Below, one piece after another: positions 18,477 through 27,961 of a stretch of 64,000 bases of DNA. Within the stretch, counting starts at the first letter, position 1. Each line of letters begins with the position of its first letter. The DNA comes from PFJX01 sp044227325 (GTDB taxonomy: Bacteria > Pseudomonadota > Gammaproteobacteria > Burkholderiales > Thiobacillaceae). The DNA lies in contig JBGAFI010000006.1 in assembly GCA_044227325.1 (NCBI GenBank), positions 199,984 to 263,983 of the forward strand. The letters are read 5' to 3'. The notes beneath the pieces were generated by a model, which searched no databases, was not told the origin of the DNA, and saw only the letters and a list, made by a program, of their open reading frames with translations. Both the position numbers and the translations under genes were made by a program.

Positions 18477-19836
18477 GACCCTGAGGTTTCCCCGCATTTT
18501 CACGTTGTAATTCAAACGGTTGTGAATTAGTGTTTGAGCAAAACAGCACATGCATGGTTCTGAGTGCTTCGCTACTTGTTGTCGAGGCAAGCAGCGGAGC
18601 GAACCATGCATGTGAGGAAGATCGTAGCCCAGATACTGAACCCTTGTCTTCAAGGCCTGCACGCCAAGCGCATCGAGTCGTTGCGACGAGCCGTCGAAGC
18701 GCTGATGCTGGGGGGAGTGCTGAGTCTGTCGGCGCTGGCCTTGTCGCTCAACAGCCCGGCACGTTACAAGCACCGACTCAAAAGCATGGATCGGCTGATT
18801 GGCAGCCAAGCCCTGCACGCAAAACGGGCAGATTTGTATGCCGAACTGGCCAAGCGCTGGCTCACTGGACTCAAGCAAGTGCTGGTGGTCGTGGACTGGT
18901 CCGATCTTACGACCGATCAACGCTGGCACCTGCTACGCGCGAGCGTCGTGGTGGAGGGACGGAGTCTGACCTTGTACGAAGAGGTCCATCCCCAGAGACG
19001 CTATGGCCATCCCACCGTACATCGCCTGTTCCTTTGTCGGCTGGCGCGCATCCTGCCCTCGGGGTGCCAGCCCATCGTGATGACCGATGGGGGTTTCCAT
19101 GCCAGTTGGTTCAAGCTGGTGGCCAAACGGGGATGGGCCTTCGTAGGGCGGTTACGAGGCCGCGACTTGGTGCGCCAAGGAGAAGGCGAGTGGAATTCCA
19201 TCAAATCGCTGCATGGCTTGGCTCGGCCCATTTCCCGTGATTTGGGCTGCTATCAATATGTCCGCAGCAATCCGATCATCGTGCGCCTGGTGCTCAGCCA
19301 ACGACCGGCCCGTGGGCGGCACAACTTGAATCTGTATGGTCGCCCACGCAGCGGACGCAGCAGCGCCAAGAGCGCCCGAGCTGCCAAGGAACCCTGGCTG
19401 TTGGCCGCTTCGCCCAAGCTGCATCACTTGGTGGCAGACAGCATCGTCCGGCTTTATGCACAGCGGATGCGCATCGAGCAGTCGTTCCGGGACACCAAGA
19501 GCTTGCGGGTCGGCCAGGGCCTGGAATGCGCCCGCTCACGTTCCCGTGAGCGATGGGAAATGTTGCTGTTGATCGCCCATCTGGGTGCTTTCGTTCAACG
19601 CCTGATTGGCGAGGCGGCCAAGGCTACACAGTTGGAACTGAACTTCATGGCGACACGCCGACGGGAACGCGCCGAAATCTCCGTCTTGACCTTGGGGCGG
19701 CGCATCTTGAACGCGCAGACACACTGGCTGAATCGTCTCTGCCCGTGGGCAGCTCTACCTGCTCTCAGCGCCCAGGCCGCTTTCGCATGCCAGTTTCATC
19801 ATGATGAAACGTGAAAATGCGGGAAACCTCAGGGTC
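18477..19836 (+). mobile_element. IS4-family insertion sequence
   Basis: A 1.36-kb element bounded by inverted repeats: left CCCTGAGGTTTCCCC (18479 onward, continuing to about 18504) and right GGGAAACCTCAGGG (19821-19834, arm from 19810), 25-26 bp with one base difference. It encodes one transposase. No clear target duplication was seen, partly because the left flank has three similar GGGGACC/CAAATGGGG-like segments (18437-18478). Confidence 0.85.
18606..19814 (+). CDS. IS4-family DDE transposase
   Basis: About 402 aa from ATG 18606 (an in-frame start at 18564 is also open). DDE residues are expected in VVVDWSDLT, IVMTDGGFHASWF and the YREK-like IEQSFRDTKSLRVG region. The C-terminal tail reaches the right inverted repeat. 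The frame is intact, so the element may still be active. Confidence 0.9.
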   Translation: MHVRKIVAQILNPCLQGLHAKRIESLRRAVEALMLGGVLSLSALALSLNSPARYKHRLKSMDRLIGSQALHAKRADLYAELAKRWLTGLKQVLVVVDWSDLTTDQRWHLLRASVVVEGRSLTLYEEVHPQRRYGHPTVHRLFLCRLARILPSGCQPIVMTDGGFHASWFKLVAKRGWAFVGRLRGRDLVRQGEGEWNSIKSLHGLARPISRDLGCYQYVRSNPIIVRLVLSQRPARGRHNLNLYGRPRSGRSSAKSARAAKEPWLLAASPKLHHLVADSIVRLYAQRMRIEQSFRDTKSLRVGQGLECARSRSRERWEMLLLIAHLGAFVQRLIGEAAKATQLELNFMATRRRERAEISVLTLGRRILNAQTHWLNRLCPWAALPALSAQAAFACQFHHDET

Positions 19837-19880
19837 AGACCACGGTTTGCTCATCGCTAATGGGATCAGGCTCGCATTTC

Positions 19881-20288
19881 CTATTTCAGTGCCACAACAT
19901 GAACCAAATCCGAATACGTGGCCAACAATCCATCTGTGGTGAGCAGATAGGCCGGTATGGCCTGGGCCTGTGCAACGAGCAGGCGGTCAAAAGGATCGCG
20001 GTGATGCCAGGGCAGGTCTGCGACCCGATGGCAATGGCCCGACAGGATCGGCAGTTCGGTGAATCCGGTTTCCAGCGCCAATTGCTCGATGTCCTCCGAT
20101 CTGAAATTGAAGCTCTCCCGGCCCAGGGAGTACTTGATGGCGATCTCCCAGATGCTGGCGGCGCTGAACAGGATACTGTGGGCGGGATCGCTGAGTTGCC
20201 CTTGAACCTCTGCCGGCAGGGTGTCCGGGGCGATGAGAGCGGCGAGGAGTATGTTGGTGTCCAGCAGGAACCGCGTATCGCCTGCCAT
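19881..20288 (-). CDS. vapC: VapC-type PIN-domain toxin
   Basis: A 135-aa PIN ribonuclease. Acidic residues appear in FLLDTNILLAAL, SIWEIAIKYSLG, DPFDRLLVAQA and the terminal TTDGLLATY. It starts 2 bp after the antitoxin stop, forming a standard toxin-antitoxin operon. The likely target is tRNA or rRNA, as for other VapC proteins. Confidence 0.93.
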   Translation of the reverse strand: MAGDTRFLLDTNILLAALIAPDTLPAEVQGQLSDPAHSILFSAASIWEIAIKYSLGRESFNFRSEDIEQLALETGFTELPILSGHCHRVADLPWHHRDPFDRLLVAQAQAIPAYLLTTDGLLATYSDLVHVVALK

Positions 20289-20290
20289 GC

Positions 20291-20533
20291 TCAGTCGCCT
20301 GTCTCGAACATGCTCTGGATAGCCTTGTTGTGCAGGCGGTCGAAACCTTCCGGGATCGTGAAGCGGCCCTTGCCTAAACCCAGCGTGCGCGGTTTGTTCG
20401 TGTCGGAGGCCAGCGCGATCAAGCGGGCTACGGGCTTTCCGGCCCGGGCGATGAGGATTTCCTCACCGGCTGCGGCTTGGTCGACGAAGCGGGACAGATG
20501 GGTCTTGGCTTCATGGATGTTGACGGTTTGCAT
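20291..20533 (-). CDS. Phd/YefM-family antitoxin
   Basis: An 80-aa protein with the typical N-terminal DNA-binding part MQTVNIHEAKTHLSRFVDQA and EEILIARAGKPVARLI, then a C-terminal toxin-binding segment (GLGKGRFTIPEGFD). It precedes the PIN toxin and should repress the pair together with it. Confidence 0.93.
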   Translation of the reverse strand: MQTVNIHEAKTHLSRFVDQAAAGEEILIARAGKPVARLIALASDTNKPRTLGLGKGRFTIPEGFDRLHNKAIQSMFETGD

Positions 20534-20563
20534 GGCGTGTCCTGTTGGCGTTGATAGCTTAGC

Positions 20564-20583
20564 TTAGTCCGGTTTAGTCCGGT
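20564..20583. promoter_or_regulatory. Tandem operator-like repeats of the toxin-antitoxin operon
   Basis: The 10-bp unit TTAGTCCGGT occurs twice head to tail, 30-50 bp upstream of the antitoxin start. The adjoining AGCTTAGCTTA is also repetitive. Such arrays are typical antitoxin-binding sites; binding here is inferred. Confidence 0.5.
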
Positions 20584-20617
20584 TGGGCAAGGCGCTTGTT
20601 CCTGTGCTGAAACAACA

Positions 20618-20649
20618 ACGGCCCGGTTACTTTTCAGCGACCGGGCCGT
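20618..20649 (-). terminator. Intrinsic terminator of thiC
   Basis: The 10-bp stem ACGGCCCGGT/ACCGGGCCGT with a 12-nt loop lies directly after the thiC stop codon. On the minus strand it is followed by TGTTGTTT. Confidence 0.75.
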
Positions 20650-20668
20650 GATGGTGGGGACAGGAGGA

Positions 20669-22597
<1,929 letters not shown>

Positions 22598-22644
22598 GGT
22601 GGCGCTCCAGTAAGGCGGGTAATACATAGGGAGCGCTTGCTAAG

Positions 22645-22800
22645 GACGCTTCCCTACGCCGGAATGGTCCGGATCAGGTTCCAAGGGTGTGATCTCAGCC
22701 GTCTCCCTTTCCCCCAACCCCTTTCCCGCCCGCGGGCGGGGGGCGTGTCGAGAACCGCTTGCGCGACTGTTTGGATGGGTTGTTACGGCACCCCTAACGT
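22645..22800 (-). promoter_or_regulatory. TPP riboswitch (THI element) with enlarged P3 region
   Basis: In the thiC leader (minus strand) the conserved blocks occur in order: TAGGGGTGCC (22787-22796), CTGAGA (22693-22698), ACCCTTGGAACCTGATCCGG and CATTCCGGCGTAGGGAA (22650-22667). These define a thiamine-pyrophosphate riboswitch controlling thiC. The gap between GGTGCC and CTGAGA is 88 nt, far longer than usual, and contains the GC palindrome GCCCGCGGGC and sequence shared with a repeat near 52.97 kb. Confidence 0.93.
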
Positions 22801-22991
22801 GGGCGGGAAACTAGCCCAAACAAGGGCTTAATACAAGCGCGCGGCGATTGGGGTCATACGTCGGGGCGACGGCTTCCCACCCATGGCGGCGATGGGGCTG
22901 AAACAGGCTGTAACACTTGCACACCGCCCGGAAACCGGACGGGAACAGGGGCCGCATAAGCTGGAAGCGTAGTCAAACCACGGAGTCAATC

Positions 22992-23438
22992 ATGAAAACC
23001 AAACTTATCGCTTCCATCCTGTTGTTGTCCGGCATGACCGCTTTCGGTGAAGCCGCCCTCGCTTCCGACCAAGCGGCCGGCGCGATCATCGGCGCCGGCA
23101 CCGGCGCCATCATCGGCCACTCCATCGACCGGGGCGACGGCGCCGTGGTGGGCGGCATCCTCGGCGCCATCATCGGCGCCGCGATCGCCGACGACGATGA
23201 CGATTACGGCCGCCGCGTCGTCGTGCGCCAGCCTCCCCGCCCGGTCTACGGTCCTCCCCCGGTGGTGGTGTACGACGCTCCCCGCGTGCGTTACGTGCCG
23301 CAGCCCGTGTACGTGAATGTCCGCCCCGCGCCTCCGGTCTATGTCTACGAGCGTTTCGAGCGGCGTCATGATCGTCGGGAAGATCGCCGGGACGACCGTT
23401 GGGGCCATGATGACCATGGTGGTCATCGCGGCTGGTAA
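22992..23438 (+). CDS. Glycine-zipper envelope protein with D/R/H-rich tail
   Basis: A 148-aa exported protein with a signal peptide ending near AALAS. A glycine-zipper segment follows (GAIIGAGTGAIIGHSIDRGD and VGGILGAIIGAAIA), then a Pro/Val/Tyr-rich stretch, then a charged tail (RRHDRREDRRDDRWGHDD). Zipper proteins of this kind insert in or stabilise the outer membrane. Precise function is unknown. Confidence 0.8.
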   Translation: MKTKLIASILLLSGMTAFGEAALASDQAAGAIIGAGTGAIIGHSIDRGDGAVVGGILGAIIGAAIADDDDDYGRRVVVRQPPRPVYGPPPVVVYDAPRVRYVPQPVYVNVRPAPPVYVYERFERRHDRREDRRDDRWGHDDHGGHRGW

Positions 23439-23499
23439 TCGGGGTCCGTCATGACACTGTTCGCCCTGGCCAGGCCCGCTTGCCAGCGCCGGGGTCGGA

Positions 23500-24168
23500 T
23501 CAGTACTCACCCACCTCGATGGGCGTTTCCGAGCCGATGGCGTTCAGGCGGGCGGCGTAGTCCGCCAGCCAGGCTTGCCGGGTGGCATCGTCCACCCGCA
23601 CCGGGCCGTAATGGATCTGCGGCGCCAGCACTTCGAAGCCCAGGAATTGCAGCACGCCGCGTTGGATCGGCCGCAGGATGGCATGGATGTCGCCGTTGAA
23701 ACCGCCCTTCGCATAGGCCTCCGCCGGGCCGCCGGTGGTCAGCGAAAGCATGGCCCGCTTGCCCCGGAATTTGCCTGTCTCGTAGATGTGGCCGTAGCCG
23801 TAGGCGCGGCCCATGGCCATGACCCGGTCCACCCAGCCCTTGAGAATGGCGGGCAGGCCGAACCACCAGAGTGGGAATTGCAGGATCAGCAGGTCGCAGG
23901 CTTCCACCTTCTGTAATTCCGCTTCGATGTCCCGCGCGAAACCGCCGGCATCCGAGGCATGGGTTTCCTCGATCTGGAGCTTGAGATAATCCGCGTCCTT
24001 CACCGTCGTGAAATTGGCCCGGCTGGACACGGGGTCGAAGCCCATGCGGTACAGGTCGCTGGTGGCGACCTCGTGCCCGGCCGCGCGCAGGGTGGCCACG
24101 GCGGTGTCGAACAGGGCGCCGTTGAAGCTCTTGGGTTCGGGATGGGCGAATACGATCAGGACGTTCAT
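23500..24168 (-). CDS. NAD(P)H dehydrogenase (quinone), flavodoxin-like fold
   Basis: A 222-aa FMN/FAD-type quinone oxidoreductase of the NQO/MdaB group. The motifs VLIVFAHPEPKSFNGALF (flavin phosphate site), LLILQFPLWWFGLPAILKG and AMLSLTTGGPAEAY are diagnostic. The ATG at 24168 begins the conserved strand. It probably performs two-electron quinone reduction in oxidative stress. Confidence 0.9.
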   Translation of the reverse strand: MNVLIVFAHPEPKSFNGALFDTAVATLRAAGHEVATSDLYRMGFDPVSSRANFTTVKDADYLKLQIEETHASDAGGFARDIEAELQKVEACDLLILQFPLWWFGLPAILKGWVDRVMAMGRAYGYGHIYETGKFRGKRAMLSLTTGGPAEAYAKGGFNGDIHAILRPIQRGVLQFLGFEVLAPQIHYGPVRVDDATRQAWLADYAARLNAIGSETPIEVGEY

Positions 24169-24316
24169 GGCGGTGGCCTCCGGTGGGCGTGAACAGCATA
24201 GCCGCATCGGCCTGCTCGCTGAAGCGCGCCGTTTCACCCTCATCGGAGTAAGCTGCCCGCCTCGCTTTTCCGCCGGCGGCGGCTGGCCCGATCTCGTCCG
24301 GACCGCCGCCGACATC

Positions 24317-24934
24317 ATGTATTACGGAGAGAAATTCAACGCCGTCAGCCACTTGGTCGGCGCCGTCCTGGCGCTGGCCGGGAGCATCGTGCTCATCGTG
24401 ATCGCGGCGCTCGACGGCGATCCCTGGAAGGTGGTCGGCGTCTCCATCTACGGCGCCACGCTGACCCTGCTGTACAGCTTTTCCACGCTCTATCACAGCT
24501 TGCGCGGCCGGGCGAAAAACGTGCTGCGCCAGTTGGACCACATCGGCATCTTCCTGCTCATCGCCGGCAGCTACACCCCGTTCTGCCTGGTGACCCTGCG
24601 CGGCCCCTGGGGCTGGTCCCTGTTCGGCCTGGTATGGGGGCTGGCGCTGCTGGGCGCCCTGCTGGAAATCAGGCCCCGGAGCGGGCCGCGCGTTCTTTCC
24701 GTCACCCTGTACATATTGATGGGCTGGGTCGCCCTGACGGCCCTGGTGCCGCTGTTGCGGGTGCTGGGGAGCGCGGGTTTCGCCTGGCTCGCGGCGGGCG
24801 GGCTGTTCTATACCGTCGGTGTCGTCTTCTATGCCCTGGACAAACGCATGACCCATGCCCACGGCATTTGGCACCTGTTCGTCATGGCCGGCAGCACGGC
24901 CCATTACGTCGCCATCCTGTTTTATGTGGTGTAG
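24317..24934 (+). CDS. Haemolysin III/PAQR-family membrane protein
   Basis: A 205-aa protein with seven predicted membrane segments. Motifs include YYGEKFNAVSHLVGAVLAL, LYHSLRGRAKNVLRQLDHIGIFLLIAGSYTPF and the terminal HGIWHLFVMAGSTAHYVAI, whose conserved Ser/His/Asp residues form the PAQR metal site. The physiological role of bacterial members is poorly defined. Confidence 0.9.
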   Translation: MYYGEKFNAVSHLVGAVLALAGSIVLIVIAALDGDPWKVVGVSIYGATLTLLYSFSTLYHSLRGRAKNVLRQLDHIGIFLLIAGSYTPFCLVTLRGPWGWSLFGLVWGLALLGALLEIRPRSGPRVLSVTLYILMGWVALTALVPLLRVLGSAGFAWLAAGGLFYTVGVVFYALDKRMTHAHGIWHLFVMAGSTAHYVAILFYVV

Positions 24935-25058
24935 CCGCCGGCGGATGCGGTGTCTTCCGGCCGGCCTATATTGGTGTTGACCGCAAGCCGGTTCCGATCG
25001 GCTGCCGGCCGGATAGGCGCGATGGGCGCGATGGATGCGGGCCGCGATGGAGGACGAG

Positions 25059-25703
25059 ATGCGTACAGATTTGTGGATGGGAATTTTCATGTGTGGAATC
25101 GTCGGCGCCGCCGGCGCGGCGAGCGAAACGGAATCCCTGCCGACGCCCCGGGTCGAGGGTGGCATGCCCCTCATGCAGGCTCTGGACGCGCGCCATTCCA
25201 CCCGGGAGTTCGATAACCGGCCGCTGACGCCGGAGACCTTGTCCGATCTGCTCTGGGCGGCCGGTGGTGTTAATCGGCGCGACTCCGGCAAACGCACCGC
25301 GCCGTCCGCGCGCGACTGGCGTGAAATCGATATCTACGTGGTCACGGCCCGGGGCGTCCAGGTCTATCTGCCCGAGACGCATGCCCTGCGCCACGTATCT
25401 GATCGGGATTTACGGGCGAGCACGGGCCGGCAGGATTTCCCGGGCCAGGCGCCGCTGAACCTGGTCTACGTGGCGAACCATGCGCGCATGATCGATGCCG
25501 ACGAGACCCAGAAAACCTTCTATGCCGCAGCCGATACCGGCTTCATGGCCGAGAACGTTTACCTCTACTGCGCCTCCGTCGGGCTGGGCGCGGTGGTGCG
25601 CGGCGCGGTCGATCGTGACGCCCTGTCCATCGCCCTGGGCCTAGGTCCGGAACAGCACATCACCCTGGCCCAGACCGTGGGCTATCCCAAGCCGGCCAAG
25701 TGA
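25059..25703 (+). CDS. Exported nitroreductase-family protein
   Basis: A 214-aa protein from ATG 25059, chosen because GGAGG lies 7 bp upstream. A signal-like N-terminus (GIFMCGIVGAAGAAS) precedes the FMN-binding nitroreductase core, which starts RHSTREFDNRPLTPETLSDL and ends ALGLGPEQHITLAQTVGYP. It resembles SagB-type members. The substrate is unknown. Confidence 0.85.
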   Translation: MRTDLWMGIFMCGIVGAAGAASETESLPTPRVEGGMPLMQALDARHSTREFDNRPLTPETLSDLLWAAGGVNRRDSGKRTAPSARDWREIDIYVVTARGVQVYLPETHALRHVSDRDLRASTGRQDFPGQAPLNLVYVANHARMIDADETQKTFYAAADTGFMAENVYLYCASVGLGAVVRGAVDRDALSIALGLGPEQHITLAQTVGYPKPAK

Positions 25704-26128
25704 CGGCGCGGCGATACCGACCACTCCGACTAGCCATGCGCGGTGACAACGCGATCTTGCGAACCCGCCTGTATCTGATCGGCGCCTGCATCCTGCTGGC
25801 GGGGCTGGGCGTCGGCGCGTGGGTTTACTTCTCGGCGAGGGAAGGGCCTGCCGACGCCCTCGGCTATGAAATGGCGGGCGACCGGGTCTACGCGATTTCG
25901 CCCGGGGAATCCAAAGCTTATCGGCACGACCTGGAAGTGTATGGCGGCAAGGCGGCGCTGATGGCGGACGACTTCAACCGCTGGTTCGAAAGCCTGTGGC
26001 AGGGAAAGTCCCTGGCCTACACCCTGGCGACACTTGCCGCTGGTCTAGCCTTGGTGTGTTTCGTTGCGGCGGCCCGTCTGCCCCGGGATACGTCTTTGGA
26101 ATATCCCGAGCCGGGGCCGGAGGAATAG
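25700..26128 (+). CDS. Two-segment membrane protein of unknown function
   Basis: About 142 aa. GTG 25700 overlaps the nitroreductase stop; ATG 25736 is the alternative. Membrane segments at about residues 22-44 and 108-128 flank a roughly 60-residue extracytoplasmic part. Co-transcription with the nitroreductase is likely. No family recognised. Confidence 0.65.
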   Translation: MTARRYRPLRLAMRGDNAILRTRLYLIGACILLAGLGVGAWVYFSAREGPADALGYEMAGDRVYAISPGESKAYRHDLEVYGGKAALMADDFNRWFESLWQGKSLAYTLATLAAGLALVCFVAAARLPRDTSLEYPEPGPEE

Positions 26129-26221
26129 GGCGCCACCGCAAGAACCGGCCATCGCCTGGCGCGCAGTTGCGCTCCAGGCCGTAAATCCCGGGCCGGGAAA
26201 AAAGCGGGTAGACGCAGGAAT

Positions 26222-26269
26222 GACATGACATATAAATAACTGACCAGTCAGTTATTTATATGTCATGTC
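26222..26269. promoter_or_regulatory. 48-bp perfect operator palindrome over the tetR start
   Basis: Two perfectly complementary 23-bp arms (26222-26244 and 26247-26269) separated by CA, centred on AACTGACCAGTCAGTT. The right arm contains the ATG of the TetR gene (26265-26267), and the arms contain TATAAAT, a possible -10. The placement implies strong autoregulation of the efflux operon. Confidence 0.85.
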
Positions 26270-26933
26270 CACCGTGCTCACCGAACCCCGTTGGCAACGC
26301 CGCGCCGAGTCGCGTCCCCAGGAACTGCTGGAGGCGGCTTTGGCCGAGTTCGTGGAACGGGGCTATGCCGCGACCCGGCTGGAAGAGGTGGCCCGGCGCG
26401 CCGGCGTCTCCAAGGGCACGCTGTATCTCTATTACGAGAACAAGGCTGAATTGTTCAAGGCGGTGGTGCGCAAGTCCCTGGTCTCCAACCTGGACGAGGC
26501 CCAGGCGGCGATTGCGGGTTATCAAGGCGGTGGCCGCGAGCTTCTGGTCTTTCTTTTGTCGGAGTTCACCCGGCGCGTCAGCGATTCGTCCCTGTCGGGC
26601 ATTCCCAAGCTGATCCTGGCGGAAGCGGGGAATTTCCCGGAAATCGCCCGCTTCTATTACGAGGAAGTGGTGCAACGCGGCAGGAGCCTGATCCAGGGCG
26701 TGCTGCAAATGGGCATGGACCGGGGGGAATTCCGGACCGTGGACCTGGATTACGCCTGGCGCGTGGTGATCGCCCCCGTCGTGCTGGGCATCCTTTGGAA
26801 ACACTCGTTCCTGGCTTTCGAACCGGGGGGATTCGAGTTCGAATGCCACCTGCGCAGTCACCTTGATCTGCTGTTCGATGGACTTGCCGCGCGCGGCGAA
26901 ACCGAGCGGGATACCGCGAAGGACGCGATATGA
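26265..26933 (+). CDS. TetR-family regulator of the efflux operon (CecR-like)
   Basis: A 222-aa repressor. The helix-turn-helix lies in FVERGYAATRLEEVARRAGVSKGTLYLYYENK, followed by a C-terminal ligand domain. No Shine-Dalgarno sequence precedes the ATG, which lies inside the operator, so the transcript may be leaderless. It overlaps the HlyD-type gene by 4 bp (ATGA). The order regulator-HlyD-ATPase-permease-permease is that of Escherichia coli cecR-ybhGFSR. Confidence 0.92.
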   Translation: MSTVLTEPRWQRRAESRPQELLEAALAEFVERGYAATRLEEVARRAGVSKGTLYLYYENKAELFKAVVRKSLVSNLDEAQAAIAGYQGGGRELLVFLLSEFTRRVSDSSLSGIPKLILAEAGNFPEIARFYYEEVVQRGRSLIQGVLQMGMDRGEFRTVDLDYAWRVVIAPVVLGILWKHSFLAFEPGGFEFECHLRSHLDLLFDGLAARGETERDTAKDAI

Positions 26934-27961
26934 AACCGAAAATATTCCTGATCGTTCCCGTCATCGTCGCGGCGGTCGCCGCCGGCGTGTGGTGGACGAA
27001 GCACAAGTCGCAGGCGCCCGAGACCGAACTGATCCTGCACGGCAACGTGGACATCCGCCAGGTGGAACTGGCCTTCAACGCCAGCGGCCGCATCGCGGAT
27101 ATCCTGGTGCGGGAGGGCGACCGGGTGAAACAGGGCCAGTTGCTGGCGAGCCTGGATACCGAACGCTTGAAACTGTCCCTGAGCCAGGCCGAGGCCCAAA
27201 CCAATGTGCAGCGCCAGGTGGTGGCCCGCTACCTGGCCGGTTCCCGCCCGGAGGAAATCCGCCAGGCACGGGCGCAGCGGGATGCCGCCAAGGTGGCGGT
27301 GGCGGATGCGGAGGCGGTGTATCGGCGTCAACTGGACCTGGTGGCTCAGAAATTCGTGACACAACAGCAGGCGGATTCGGCGAAATTCGCCCTGGACAAG
27401 GCCCGCGAACAACTCAAGGCGACGGACGAGGCCTTGCGCCTGGCCGAACTGGGCCCGCGCAAGGAAGACATCGCCGCGGCCCAGGCTTCCCTGGCGGTCA
27501 ACGAAGCGGCGGCGGCGCTGATCCGGCGCGACATCCAGGAAGGGGAACTGCGCGCGCCTTCCGACGGCATCGTCGAGAACCGCATCCTGGAGCCGGGCGA
27601 CATGGCCTCCGCCGCGAAGCCGGTGTTCACCCTGGCCCTGACCGATCCGGTCTGGGTGCGGGTCTATCTGCCGGAGACGCATCTGGGCCGGGTGCCGGTG
27701 GGCGCCCGCGCCACGGTCGGCACCGACAGCCATCCCGGCAAGCCGTTCAAGGCCTGGGTGGGCTACGTCTCGCCCAGCTCGGAATTCACGCCCAAGTCGG
27801 TGGAGACCACGGACATCCGCGCGAGCCTGGTCTATCAGGCCCGGGTATTCGTGTGCGAGGGCCGGGAGGCGATGCGCATGGGCATGCCGGCGACGGTGAC
27901 CATCAAGCTGGATCAGCCGGCGCCCGTGGCGGGGGCCGATCCCTGCAAGGACGGGCAGTGA
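26930..27961 (+). CDS. HlyD-family periplasmic adaptor (YbhG-like)
   Basis: A 343-aa membrane-fusion protein with an N-terminal anchor (residues 5-22). A lipoyl/barrel-sandwich half-motif (GRIADILVREGDRVKQGQLLASLD) and its partner (GELRAPSDGIVENRILEPGD) flank an alpha-helical hairpin of about 110 residues. It links the ABC exporter to an outer-membrane channel encoded elsewhere. Confidence 0.92.
   Translation: MKPKIFLIVPVIVAAVAAGVWWTKHKSQAPETELILHGNVDIRQVELAFNASGRIADILVREGDRVKQGQLLASLDTERLKLSLSQAEAQTNVQRQVVARYLAGSRPEEIRQARAQRDAAKVAVADAEAVYRRQLDLVAQKFVTQQQADSAKFALDKAREQLKATDEALRLAELGPRKEDIAAAQASLAVNEAAAALIRRDIQEGELRAPSDGIVENRILEPGDMASAAKPVFTLALTDPVWVRVYLPETHLGRVPVGARATVGTDSHPGKPFKAWVGYVSPSSEFTPKSVETTDIRASLVYQARVFVCEGREAMRMGMPATVTIKLDQPAPVAGADPCKDGQ

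Noticed and set aside
18301..18555. 84-aa minus-strand frame next to the IS element
   Set aside because: It spans the IS end and a region of repeated GGGGACC-like segments; no intact start or family match. It could be a scrap of another element but this cannot be shown.
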